Shown here piece by piece: positions 48,001 to 57,949 of a stretch of 64,000 nucleotides of DNA. The notes beneath the pieces are model-generated. The model was not told where the DNA came from. It worked only from the letters and a program-made list of their open reading frames with translations, and searched no databases. The first letter of the stretch is position 1. Each line of letters opens with the position of its first letter. Made by a program: the position numbers and the translations under genes. Source of the DNA: Trichobilharzia regenti (lineage: Eukaryota > Platyhelminthes > Trematoda > Strigeidida > Schistosomatidae); contig CALYDD020000391.1 of assembly GCA_944472135.2 (NCBI GenBank), positions 248,001-312,000 on the forward strand, in the 5' to 3' direction.

Positions 48001-49072
48001 TAATCATCAGAAGTACAATGAAGACTCAAGGTATAGGTCAGCTGGTGATCACGACGATGACACACAACTAAGAAGCAAAATGTCTACTTGTTCATCTGAA
48101 AGGTAATAAAATACCTAAATGCATGATGATGTTTACCGCTGACCAACTGATTGATATGAGTAGTTGGGTAGCACCCACGTCAACCATGAGTGCTTGTTTC
48201 GTTCTGAACTCAGGTACAAAATACCTACTGAGTGTCAGTATGTTTATTTCCAATAACGTGGGATCGATCAACCCTGTGTGCCAGAATCAGATGGAACAAA
48301 ATGTGTCTTCTGTATACAGTCGAATGTGAAACCATCACTCGATGGAGTATTTTATCCAATCTAAATGACAATTACATAACAATACACCATGACCAACACA
48401 GTCACATAACAACAAAGTGAAGCAATGCGAACACGAATCATCCAAAAACAAAACAAATAAAGTTGAAGGGAGATATGCATATGTCAGAGAAATAGAGTAG
48501 TCATTACAAGGGTGGCTGAAATATCTAAATGAATATGAATATTATGAGTAGACTGTTCATGTAGAGATTCCAAATTAGTTGTTCTGACATAGTGCCCGCT
48601 AGCCAAACTAAAGTGATGTAACTACACGGTGGCCACTCCTCTCTCCTGAGAACTGGCTAATCAGCAATATGTCCAGTTTAACTCAGGTCAAGGTGCCGAA
48701 TTAGTTCTAACCGCTTAACTCCTAGCCAGCGACCTGAACGAACTGGTAATACGTTGAATCGAATTCTCAGTTAGTTGAATAAATTCACAACTTGCAGGGA
48801 ACGTAGTCCAAGATGAAATGTAACTATTTATTCCACTGCAAACAAGAACAATTCAGATCACATAATTTTCTTCAAAACTAGAGAATTGTGGAGAATACCT
48901 CTTTCACGGCAAAGAAATCTTCCATCAGATATGTTTCACGTATATTAAATGTCACAACAAAGATAAACTGAAGTCTACCTGATCTTCCGCGTATATCAGT
49001 TATGCTAGAAACAAACGTCTCATATTCCCTGAGTGAGGAGGACAGATGTTTTTCATTATTAAAAAGACACAT
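35669..49072 (-). CDS. FUT8: FUT8 copy R: alpha-1,6-fucosyltransferase (multi-exon gene, apparently intact)
   Basis: This minus-strand gene transfers fucose from GDP-fucose to the innermost GlcNAc of N-glycans in the Golgi. Exons in order: 48979-49072 (tentative), 47289-47427, 43314-43633, 42291-42522, 40747-40997, 38074-38181, 36231-36500 and 35669-36016. The N-terminal part shows a coiled-coil-like helix with SHEILRRR and a VQRRI segment, as in vertebrate FUT8. Then come a Cys-rich LCGFGCSVHQ segment, the GVHIRRTDK donor-binding motif, DFLVCTFSS and the SH3-like tail. Splice phases agree for all junctions from 43,633 downstream. The junction between 47289 and 43633 does not agree in phase (2 against 1), so a small exon is probably missing there. 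The membrane anchor is not settled. The protein would be close to the 575 residues of human FUT8. Confidence 0.9.
36231..36500 (-). CDS. FUT8: FUT8 copy R, 90-codon catalytic exon
   Basis: Open phase-0 exon encoding NSNGYNWNNHRKDIGRF to DFLVCTFSSN. It has TDEPSLFDQSTTNHPNY where the left copy has TDEPSLFNQFNTNYPDY. Human FUT8 has two Asp residues (409, 410) at the TDD site; here the second is Glu in both copies. Asp453 of DFLVCTFSS is kept. Confidence 0.92.
36700..37260. repeat. Near-identical intron block shared by the arms (R)
   Basis: Partner of 4,746-5,310. Differences reappear beyond about 36,700 (towards the catalytic exon) and just beyond 37,250. Confidence 0.8.
38074..38181 (-). CDS. 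FUT8: FUT8 copy R, 36-codon exon
   Basis: Same 108-bp phase-0 exon as in the left arm (LIWEAQSHDLEEYM to PEIY), donor GTAAGT. No difference from the left copy was seen in the translated product. Confidence 0.9.
38716..38815. repeat. (TTAG)n microsatellite in FUT8 intron, arm R
   Basis: About 100 bp of TTAG/GTTAG units with a few interruptions. The left arm has only about four units at 2,877-2,893 (as CTAA). Confidence 0.9.
38830..40720 (-). mobile_element. RTE-type retrotransposon remnant in FUT8 intron, copy R
   Basis: Minus-strand reading gives NENAELLAELCDSTAEVIGS, QISPDGHSKSQIDFIL and GHRLLL, the C-terminal end of an RTE endonuclease domain. The RT fingers/palm part present in the left copy is deleted here. 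The RT 3' part and the tail at 38,830-39,480 remain. The two copies therefore have complementary deletions. Confidence 0.75.
40747..40997 (-). CDS. FUT8: FUT8 copy R, GDP-fucose-binding exon
   Basis: 251 bp, acceptor TTCTTCAG and donor GTGGGT. The frame is open throughout: DIIECPLKAYIPSDKDWIPN, VLPKDVAEKLLYLHEAPYAW, FAGQLTAYVLRPN, ending HPVVGVHIRRTDK. The two arginines correspond to human Arg365/Arg366, and the Asp-Lys that follows is conserved. This is the outermost FUT8 exon still inside the inverted arm. Confidence 0.93.
42291..42522 (-). CDS. FUT8: FUT8 copy R, Cys-rich exon
   Basis: The acceptor GATTTCAG ends at 42523; the donor GTGTGT starts at 42290. I translated it to NPSNCQTAKYITFDFTNLCG, then FGCSVHQLTACLHMAFERER, ending SEKCSYEDLNDKT plus one base. 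It corresponds to human NPKDC...GCGYGCQLHH. It enters in phase 0 and leaves one base, which joins AT of the next exon to give Asp. The join is about 20 residues shorter than in vertebrates. Confidence 0.88.
42604..42907 (+). mobile_element. Solo LTR, copy 2 (304 bp) in FUT8 intron
   Basis: Same ends as copy 1 (TGTAACAACAG to CTCACCAC). Flanked by ACAAT at 42,599-42,603 and 42,908-42,912. Lies 82 bp upstream (in gene sense) of the Cys-rich FUT8 exon, antisense to the gene. Confidence 0.87.
43314..43633 (-). CDS. FUT8: FUT8 copy R, coiled-coil exon
   Basis: The acceptor GCGTTCATAG ends at 43634; the donor GTATGT starts at 43313 after CAG. It encodes SSSIGYSHEILRRRAIHYL, a long charged helix, and ends ETVQRRIRQLQ. 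The HEILRRR and VQRRI blocks match the same blocks of human FUT8 at similar spacing. It enters with two bases of a codon, so the preceding exon must leave one. Confidence 0.85.
43785..44003 (-). CDS. Candidate alternative first exon with membrane anchor
   Basis: Minus-strand ORF MIFPSNSNDDCCIEK..., with a hydrophobic segment MLYVCILFILLSILISY at about residues 29-45 and then a polar, acidic stretch. A GTAATA donor follows codon AAT at 43785. It lies between two FUT8 exons and looks like a type II signal anchor. Its phase (0) does not match the acceptor at 43633, so it may be part of something else or not an exon. Confidence 0.3.
44360..44615 (+). repeat. Dispersed repeat, copy 2
   Basis: Mate of 25,470-25,735, directly upstream of the SINE at 44,631. 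Confidence 0.6.
44631..44820 (+). repeat. tRNA-derived SINE, copy 2
   Basis: Head GTGGCACAATGGTTAGGAC (A box) and GAGGTTCGATCCCC (B box), then GATATCTATGGTCGGCCTGC, ending in an A-rich tail. In a FUT8 intron, antisense. Confidence 0.85.
45000..47280. other. FUT8 intron, no other gene seen
   Basis: No exon or element ends recognised. The missing small FUT8 exon needed for phase agreement may lie here or at 43.6-45 kb. Confidence 0.45.
47289..47427 (-). CDS. FUT8: FUT8 copy R, stem-region exon
   Basis: The acceptor is the pyrimidine-rich TTTCTGTGTTCAAG ending at 47428; the donor GTGAAT starts at 47288. It encodes FFSKISKSRKTTCHEAV, then a segment with EGRDVDGKINW and ending REMFNKYR, which resembles the EGPIDQG...YKKQ stem of vertebrate FUT8. 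If read through the acceptor, the same ORF starts at 47494 with MELILIAVIWIPLLPLL, a good type II signal anchor. An alternative first exon with its own Golgi anchor is therefore possible. Confidence 0.6.
47430..48970. other. FUT8 intron, nothing recognised
   Basis: No exon-like frame or known repeat. An ORF at 48123-48329 lacks borders and motifs. Confidence 0.45.
48979..49072 (-). CDS. FUT8: Tentative 5' exon of FUT8 copy R
   Basis: Minus-strand ORF starting MCLFNNEKHLSSSLREYE and ending ITDIRGRS, followed by GTAGAC as donor at 48978. The phase-1 end fits the acceptor of the next exon at 47427 (G plus AC gives Asp). The helix-like, charged content is what the FUT8 stem region would need, but sequence similarity is too weak to prove it. 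An in-frame stop lies just upstream of the Met. Confidence 0.45.
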
Positions 49073-49079
49073 TGATTCC

Positions 49080-51060
49080 CCTCTACTTGGCGAATATCAA
49101 AGACAATTACACGGAAATTAGGAGGGCGTCGTTTGGTTGATACGTGTCATTATTTCTTCTCAGGAAGTAGATTCGTGGATAAGACGTGAGGAAAGGATGA
49201 ATAAAACGCAAAATGGTGCTTAATTTCGGAATCGGAAGACCAAGAAAACCTCCAGAGTAATAGCAAATTGTTTTTGGATGCATTAAACATCCCGAGGTGT
49301 TTGTATGACTAAGGTTCCAACGAACTGAATCATGTGACCAACATCCACTTTACAGGCAATTTTAAAATCAACCAGTCGTCTATTTCCAAAGTTAGTTGAG
49401 CTAGGCGGTTTCATCTGTTCTTCCGTGTCGATAAGAGATGCACTCTGTAGCCTCACCTTGCAGAGATCAATGGAACCTCTCTATATACACAAATATATAA
49501 ATTGATGAAGGCTTTGAGAATGTGTGTGAAAATGTCTTCCAAATGCTGAGTGATTACAGGACGACATAAATTTCATTTCCTCCAAAAAAGAGCTTTACTG
49601 CATATTAAGTTCTGCAGAGTGCTGCCCTCATTCTTCATTTAATGATAAGATTTGGATATCACCCTTCAATTAGACAGTTTAAAATACATCGATTTGGTGG
49701 CTTCTTATAACAGATGAATTTTTGAGGATTATTATTGTCTGAAAATATGTCGCTATGGCTTTGAATTTCCTCTTCATTGGTATCTCTGGAACAGAATATA
49801 CAAAATCTACTGTACATCTCCGATAAATAACTTATTCTTATTCATTTTCCGAGATTCGTGGAGGAGACTAATAAACTCAAGTAAATTCCCCTGACACTTC
49901 ATTGATGTAAACCTCAATTTGTAATTTAATGAATATGTACGTAGAAAAACGGTGAGCAACCTTGTGACACATACCTAAAATTATCGTAAGTCGGGTTTAA
50001 AATGTGATTATTTCCACAGTTTGGATTTTATAACAGTTCCATAATAAACATAAGATATCACTTCGCAAGTGCCACCTGTCTGCTGTTAGCAAAGTTATGT
50101 ACCGAATATGATTGGCACTGACGAGATTTGCAACCTCACTAGTGTTTCTTTTAACCTTTGAATATCATTCATAATGATCAAGGGTAACAGTCTCACTCCG
50201 TGAAAACAAAACCCCGTCAACACTACTGAAAATATAAGAAAAAGCTTGAAACCCTGTGTTCTACTCCGAACTCAAGGAAGGAAGAAAATACCTGAAGATA
50301 CTTGCCAAATAGTTTATTCGGTCTTTCAAGAAAATTTATTGCTCAGTTAGATGCAATAAACTGACACATCTTTCAGCAAACTGTCTAAAGTGAAACATAA
50401 ATCCAAATAAGCCTCTTAAAAATCAGTGGAATCCTCACCTACTTCAAAAAATCTAGTGAAATGTTGATTGTCCATATATGAGTCCAACTTAAACAGAAAT
50501 AATGGAGTCAGTAATATTTTGAAACACCAAATGATTCTGAACTGTGGTAACTCAAATTTTCTCCCGATCATCATGAATTACGCTGGTTAATAGCACAGTA
50601 AACCAATTAGTCTAACCTATCAGAAATTCTCTAGGAGACTATTCACGGATCATTCAGAATAATTTGACATTCATGTGAATGAATTCAGGTGCAGTTTACC
50701 TGAACTATATATTTCTATCTTAACGCACTGCAACAGAAGCTTTCTGTTAGTCATTAATTCACAATTACTTAGAATTAAGAGTAACAGGCAACACTTTCAT
50801 GGAAACCCTGGCATAGCACTTAGGTTACGATATCCTAACTGTTAATTATTAAGCTTAGCGGTCCATATTTATACTCCAACTTTACAACTGTTAATGATCT
50901 TAATTTTTATATTATAACTTTGATTCTTGATGGGTAATTTTCACAAGAAATAATGATGACTAAATATATCTTATTATTTGTTTGGTAATTGGTATTTCCC
51001 CTGATTGACTATAATGCACCGAAATTAATTGCATTAATCCCAGTGATGTATGTTCAAAAT
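49080..51060. other. Intergenic or 5' region of FUT8, nothing recognised
   Basis: AT-rich, no coding exon or element recognised. The FUT8 promoter would be here if the exon at 48,979-49,072 is the first. Confidence 0.4.
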
Positions 51061-51079
51061 GCAGGCTGTAGTTTCTTTA

Positions 51080-52970
51080 CAACTACAATAACAAAGGGAT
51101 TAATTATTATTAATGTTTGGAACATAGCGCTTCTGCAGCACATCTTCACTTTGTTGTATTCTCTGCTCTTCTCTTCAACTGTCCACACAATCGTTCACAA
51201 TCTTTCATCTTCTACTTCAAAAACGATCTCCTCCATGTAACCCCCGCACCAATGACCAACTCGTTGTTCCCCATTCAGTTTCTACTCGTGCGATGGATGG
51301 CATTGCACCCGATTTCATTCACTCCCACTTACTCACCATATACGCAACTCATCTCCATTTTCTCCTACATATTTGCTGAACGATAGGCTCTTGTTTAGAT
51401 TGTTACTATAGTTTCCTGTTGGCAGTTCATTCCGACTGGCCATCTGATGTTCAGTGTGGAGATGGCGACGACAGGTGTTAGTAGAAGTCCGCTGCAGCCT
51501 GCTGGAAATGCTTCTCGTGATGTGCAGTGCAAGTCTCTGACAAATAAACAACAAATGAATGACCTGACATTTGTACTGAAAATCCGAATTTCTTTCCTAA
51601 TGCTGTGGAATGCGGAAGATTCCCAAACTGATTTCAGATTGATGAAAGTTAACACTACCTTTCCGATTCTGTCTGGCTTTGACAGACGCCGTAGTACTGA
51701 AAAAGTTTCCAAATTACGTCTTGGTCAACGCTATATGTTGAAGGTCTTTTCAAAGTCGACGAAGTTGAGTTAGAGGTTTGACCACCATTCAATGCTTTGT
51801 TCTGTGATGACGATGAGTAGAGTTGCAACTGGGTAAGCACATGATACATCTTTCCTGAATCCAGCTTGTTCTGGCGGATGCAGTTCTGCATCCATTGTAT
51901 CTTTTATTCTCTTCAGGATGACATGACTTAGTATTTTACTTGGCGTGGACATGCATGCCAGTTCTTTCGGAGGTATCAGCGTATCTGCTGCAGTCTCTGA
52001 GTCCATTTTCAGTGATTTGGAAGAGAATTCCGTCTGACCCTAGCTGCCTTCCTGGCTGGCCTTCAGAATCTTGATTGCATTCAAGACTTCTGCTTTCGTT
52101 GGGGGATTAGCGTCCAGTGGTAGTTCTGTTGGTTGCATTTCTGGGCGAGTTGCAGGTGATGGCCGAACCAAAAGTGCTTTGAAGAGATCGGCCCATTGTT
52201 TTATTTGTTTGCCGCTCCTCTCTGGTTATTAGATTCCATTGACCATCTTTCATAGGTTTCACCTGCATTAATCTTTCCTCAGATAAAGACCTGGTTATCT
52301 GGTATTACGTTCTGAAATCTCTTTTACCTACGCCTAGCCTGTTCTGCTTCAGTTATAAATGTGTCATAGAATCGTCTTTAGTCTTTCCTGGAACTCTTCT
52401 TCTCTTCTTTATTCAGTGCAGTGCACACTGAACTCAGCCTCTCCTTCTCTTGTTCATTTTGAGTTGAGTCATCTTCTGTTTCTCCATCCTCTCCTATTCT
52501 ATTAGCTCTTACGTGTCTATGGACAATCATTGATCGTCTCGCCTCTTCTTTCTTCCTAAACCGGTGTTCTATATTTCCTTGAACACTGTCTTCAGGGAGT
52601 TTCAATGTTATTCAGCACAGATCTCTGCATTGATGAAACGTAAAAATCTCCAACTTTGTTATAGTGGCTGCAGTGAAGCAGTATTTCTTGATTGTCTTCC
52701 GAGTTCTGAGTGTCGAACTTGAATTGTGGTTCGTCTTCGATTGTTTTAAAGAATTTCAGCTTCACTTTGAAGGTTCCTTGAACTAGATGATGGTCTGAGC
52801 CCACATCTGTTCCACTTATTGGCTTTGTGTCCAGCAGGCTGGCTGCGTCTCCACTCCCTTGAGCACCATTCAGATAAAAATCTATCTGGTTTGTGGTGTA
52901 TCCGTTAGGCGAAATGAACGTCACCTTGTGTATATCTTTGTGTTTATGCACACTACCTCCGACCATCAAA
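51080..52970 (-). mobile_element. RTE-type retrotransposon remnant
   Basis: In element order: endonuclease end (HKVTFISPNGYTTNQIDFYL, TDVGSDHHLVQGTF at 52969-52592), RT fingers (STPSKILSHVILKRIKDTMD, EQAGFRKDVSCA at 52006-51770), palm (VDQDVIWKLFQYYG at about 51,720) and the 3' tail region to about 51,080. Several frameshifts. Same family as the copies in the FUT8 introns, but with more of the element present. Confidence 0.85.
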
Positions 52971-53710
52971 TCGTTGAAGGCGCAGAAGCCCGGAAAGTGT
53001 ATCTAGGTGTGAATTTCACAACCCTTCTTAAACGCAATTTCCCTACGCTTAATCTAACTTTCGACTTTTTATCCGAACTGAGTCAACAATATGAAACGTA
53101 TTTCTTCATTCTTTCGATAATTACTAGTTGACCTGATGGATGCAGGTGAATAAACTCCGAAAAAACAATATATCAATTTTTAGTGTCTTGATTGAAATGG
53201 GTTACCCTGATATATTCGTCTGGAGACAAATGAACAATGTGTGAAATAGAGTGGAAGTAAAACCAGTGACGAAGAAACAGTTACCGATGAAGTATAGTTT
53301 CAATTGGTTCACTATCAGAAGAAAAGTAAGCGCTATCTTCCGCCTACCGTTCACCAGCTGACCGATCATCAATGCTCAGGTGAAAGATAAATTAATCAGT
53401 CGTGTGCATTGAGAAGTGTGGCTCCTCAGCGTATTTTATCGATTACTAATGGGGGGATTTTCCTATTTCTTTGTTACAGTTTGTTTTATGCGCGTTCTGT
53501 TGGTTGCTTTCATGTCAGTCAATAAACCGATCACGTGCCTCATAGCCATGACTTAACTTGTGAGTTATGATTATATACGCCCCAGACTTTACTTGAAAAT
53601 GTTCATCGATTTCTGAACATCTAAAATTTCATCTGAATAAGGAAGTGTAATTCAACACATCGAGAATTTGCCACATGAATCCTCTGGGAAGGTAGCTATC
53701 TGCATTTCAG

Positions 53711-53941
53711 AATTGTGAGTCCGGCGCAGAGTGATTTTCAAACAGGAACCCGTGGTACTACTGACTTTATGGCTCCCTCTATTACCAGTCTTCCATCTTT
53801 GCACTCAAAATTATTTCAGCAGGAACATGTCCACAGAGATCAACGATTGTTGGCAAATATTGTTGAAGAACAGCATAGATACGAAGGGAAAGACAGAATG
53901 AATACATCAGTCGATGATATTGTCTTTAAGTACACTAGCAA
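53711..53941 (+). CDS. Unidentified internal exon
   Basis: The acceptor TCTGCATTTCAG ends at 53710; the donor GTGAGT begins at 53942. The 231-bp open frame reads IVSPAQSDFQTGTRGTTDFM, APSITSLPSLHSKLFQQEHV, then a helix-like LLANIVEEQHRYEGKDR and ends VFKYTSK. The codon content looks like real protein, and both splice sites are strong. I do not recognise the gene. It lies on the opposite strand to FUT8, so a different gene starts or passes here. Confidence 0.5.
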
Positions 53942-54527
53942 GTGAGTGTAATTTTAAGTCCTACACCATTTGATTGTTTGTCGAATAACCATTGTTTGTT
54001 ACACTGCAAGAATTCAACATTAGGAGTTTTCACAATACAGTTTCATTAATAGTTATCTTTTTATTTGAGGTAGATTGTGAATCGTTCATCTTACTAAAAC
54101 GAAGGCCCTAGATTCCATCCCAAGTGTGTAAACGCATGTCGACTGTCTAAGAGTTGAAAGTATGGAAGAAGCATACATCCTATATACCTCGGTTTCCAGT
54201 CGTTCAGTTCAACCGTGATAATGTCTACCTTGATATTCAGTCTACGAAAATCATTTGTATGAATCAGTATTTAAAAAATCACACAGCAAACCTCAGTGTG
54301 GATATCCCCTTTGTTGTAGATATCGAAAAGTGTTAATCTGAACTAGAGTAACTCTCAATTATGTGATAGTCTTCAAATGTATCTCGAAAATAATCATCAA
54401 ACTAATGACACACTAATATCAACTAGTCAATAGAGAAACGAACGAATTGCTCGTTATAGTCTGGTGAACGAGTTGATGGGAAATTGAGAATAATTGAAGA
54501 TCGTGTACTAATGCTAAATTACAACTA

Positions 54528-54900
54528 TTAAATGAATAATTTGTTAATTATTCTCATGTTTAAAGAATATAAGTAAACTGAGCTAGTTACACACTGTTTA
54601 TTCACTGACTTGATTGAAAGTTGATAAACACCTACAAAAGATGGGACTAGTGGAATCCACAGAAAACTGTCAACATCACTGTGCTGGTCAATCAATTTGG
54701 TCGTCTGATAAGACACAATTCACGGTGATATAAGAATAGAACTTGTGCACTGTGGTAGAGTATAATTCCATTATGGGTAAAATCTATTTTGACAAGGTCT
54801 CACAGTGTTATGCAGTAATATTTACTGATCACGTTTCAAGCATAATTTATTGCTCATAATCATATCAAGGTACTCACACAACTTTCTAACAAAGTTTATA
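54528..54900 (-). repeat. Dispersed fluke repeat, copy 1
   Basis: Minus-strand frame VYQLSIKSVNKQCVTSSVYL is of a kind I associate with repeated DNA in schistosomes. The part at 54,790-54,900 is collinear with 56,490-56,600 (CAATTTATT, TCACATC/TCATATC blocks). Confidence 0.5.
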
Positions 54901-54989
54901 TGGATTTGTATATTGAACATTATATGGAATTATATAACCGAAGTGGTTCAATGACTGTTCACATACTTTCGCTTCCTCCTCACATGGTA

Positions 54990-55210
54990 TAGTGCACGTC
55001 ACCCACGGACGCCCAACTCAACAATTCCCATTCGGGATATCTAGTACTAAATTGTGTACGGGTTCGCTACCTGCCACAGTTCCTTCTTGATCATCTTTTC
55101 AAACCGCTCTTCTGATCTTCAGGGTTCACCGAAGTCAGGTGTCGATGAAAATCTACAGCAGCCTGTTGGAAATGCTTCGGAGACGCGCCAATCCTCTGAA
55201 CCATACAGGG
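54990..55210 (-). mobile_element. RTE 3' fragment
   Basis: Blocks ACGCCCAACT and CAGCAGCCTGTTGGAAATGC match the RTE remnant at 51,420-51,545 and 38,990-39,050 in the same orientation. Confidence 0.5.
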
Positions 55211-55219
55211 GCACTTACT

Positions 55220-56350
55220 TTACATTAGTGTTAGGAATTAACATCTTGTTGTTTCTCACGAAGTTCACAACGATCAATACCGTGTGTGAGCCTAAACTAG
55301 TTTTGAAGATTTAGAAGTCACTCATAAATATAAGATGTCTGGTAACTGGAGTTCAATGAGCTTCTAAAACGTCAGACAATTTTCCCCATGGAATAATTCA
55401 AGGTTCACATATTGTGAATTTTGTAAGGAAGCATGTCGAATGCTCTCAGATTGCTCAGTCAGTAATTATTTTGCAAATATGCTGAAAGAGAGTCTATGTA
55501 ATCCCACTAGATTGAGTGATTCAAATTCACTTCATGTAGATAGTATGGGAAAATTACCGCACTTCACACTTCACAGGCTAAGTACCAACGATGAAATTCG
55601 TTTAAGAAAACGCACGTTTCATGGAATTTGTCATAGATGAAGGAACTTGGACGTTGATGAACTAAATTGGGCTTTTGTTCTGTACAATGTTGTCTCCTGT
55701 TTCGAAAAATTAATAATTAATAGAATTAATAAAAATAAAAATTAAGAAATCCTCTTTGCAAAAATGAATATATTCAAGGTTTCAGAGTTCGGCGTCAATA
55801 TGGGTCTAAAGATAAACCGTCGATTCAATGGCAGAATGCTCTCCAGCCACATGAGGACTTCTGGTCAAATTCTTGTTGGATGCCTTATTAATACATACTT
55901 AATCTACTAGGCGGTAACTTCGGAAAAGAGATGATATAACAGATGAAGCTATCAACCCTATTGCATACTAAACAACACCACCAACAGTGAAACTACGGAA
56001 GACAAAGGAAGGAATTGAGAAAAATGGATCTAAACATGAAATCTATTAACCGCTTCAAGCCATCACTTCCTACTGTGTCAATATCATTCACAAAACAAAA
56101 CCAGTCTCGTCTCTTCTCCCTTGGAGCTCAAATACTACGATGAATTCATCCATGTATACTTCATGAATATTTGTGGTTGAAATTATCTCAGGAATTCCTT
56201 AGAATCACATTTTTACTCGTTGCGTTGAGTTCGATAATGAGTTTGATTTAGCGCCTAATATGCAACTCTGAAGTCTGCCACTCAGAATTCTCATATAGAT
56301 TGATAATAATCACTTGTGAGATAGATAGATAAACAGACAGACACCCAATC
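55220..56350. other. Nothing recognised
   Basis: No exon or element end seen; a short GATA/CAGA microsatellite lies at about 56,316-56,345. Confidence 0.4.
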
Positions 56351-56355
56351 ATATT

Positions 56356-56600
56356 TTAGGCTTTTCGTAGACGCCTACGACTGTGGTCAGGTGGCACCAT
56401 TCTTAGTTTTCCAGTTACATTCGTAATACACTGTCGGTTTTGTAAGTGTTGCACTTGGTCACTGTCGTAGAATGTAAGTACACTATAGATAAGTTTATTT
56501 AATATAACACACAGTGATACAGTATTAATAACTGGATGATGTTTTGAGCACAATTTATTCCGCATAAACAGTCACATCAATGTATTCACATGACTTGACT
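56356..56600 (-). repeat. Dispersed fluke repeat, copy 2
   Basis: Minus-strand frame RNKLCSKHHPVINTVSLC and later MVPPDHSRRRLRKA. Related to 54,528-54,900 in the shared block. Confidence 0.5.
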
Positions 56601-57930
56601 ATTGGATTTATATATCCTTTCGCTTCCCTACTTTTATTGATTACAATTTTCCATATACAGCGTATAGGCGTTGTATCATTAGGACTCCTACGGTTCGGTA
56701 TTGATTCAACGAGCAGAGATTCAGTGGTCAACCTCTATCTTCATCTGACGGAATTCCATTTCAAAACTTTCACTTTATGACAGTCTTCGATGCTCTTATT
56801 GATATTACTATGATTACACCCTCAGGGTGTTCTCGGTTTTCACCTGATTGACTGGAGTAAGTAATTGACTCGTCACTTAATAATTTGGAGAGTTCACTTC
56901 TATTCCTTTTCTTCTCACAGATTCCAAACCCTTCTGCACCGAGTGTTCTCATTTCTTCCGCAATCTAGGCAGCTCTGCTAGGCTCAAACATGGAGTGAAT
57001 ATTCCATTTGACTGCATCTGTCACCATCGAAAGGAAAAATATCGGTTGATTATCTTCGTAGAGGTGTTCACCAGCTGATCGCTTGAATTGAAGTGTCTTC
57101 CCAATTTCAGTAAAGAATAAGTTCATTTTCTCTCTGCCTTCAGGTTTCACTAGTAGTCGTAGTGTTTCCTACAGGGTGATGATTCTGGCTCCTGGTTACA
57201 CGCTACGTTTGCTGAATATACCGAGTCAATTAAATTTTCTCATAATCGCTCGTTGTCTAAGTCAAACATTATTCCAATTGTTTCAATAAACTGCTTCTCA
57301 GGAGTTGTTAGTTCCATTACATACTCATATTGTTTGTTGAATGCGACAGTTTCTCTTCGAATGACTTCATCTATTTACATGAAATATGTTTATCTTCTTC
57401 TTATGTACAAGTCATGCTCCGTAAGTTGTAAGCAGTCGATACAACGCAGACTACAACAAACCATGTTATTATTCTTTCCGAATCTACTATCCACTTAGCT
57501 CTACTGTTAGAAGTTGTGATTACTCTTATTTGCTTCATTCATTTCATATCCATTGAACACATTGAAATAAAAGTGACTACGTTGTGTCGTTGTTTTGAAA
57601 GTGTATATTTGTAATGACCCTTCTCCTATTTTTGTAGCCTATCCGATCTGTATCGAATAGAGGTGAGTGTTGAATAATGAATCCCTGTGGTATTTTACTA
57701 GAATTTCAGGTCGCCAGTTATTACTACTGTCAATCTTCGAAAAATGGTAATTAATCTTTTTACGAATTCTCTCCTAATGGCTTCCAACACAGAGACACCA
57801 TCTGAGGAACCACAGATAGAGTAAGAAATGTATTGCCATGTCTACCTACTTCTCATATTTTCTTAGCATTAGACACTTCAAGATAACGGTGATCTGCATG
57901 TAAGTCTTTTTCAACACTCATTTCATTGAC
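56600..57930. other. Nothing recognised
   Basis: No coding exon, RNA or element end recognised upstream of the PLE. Confidence 0.4.
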
Positions 57931-57949
57931 ACTACAATATGGCGATACT

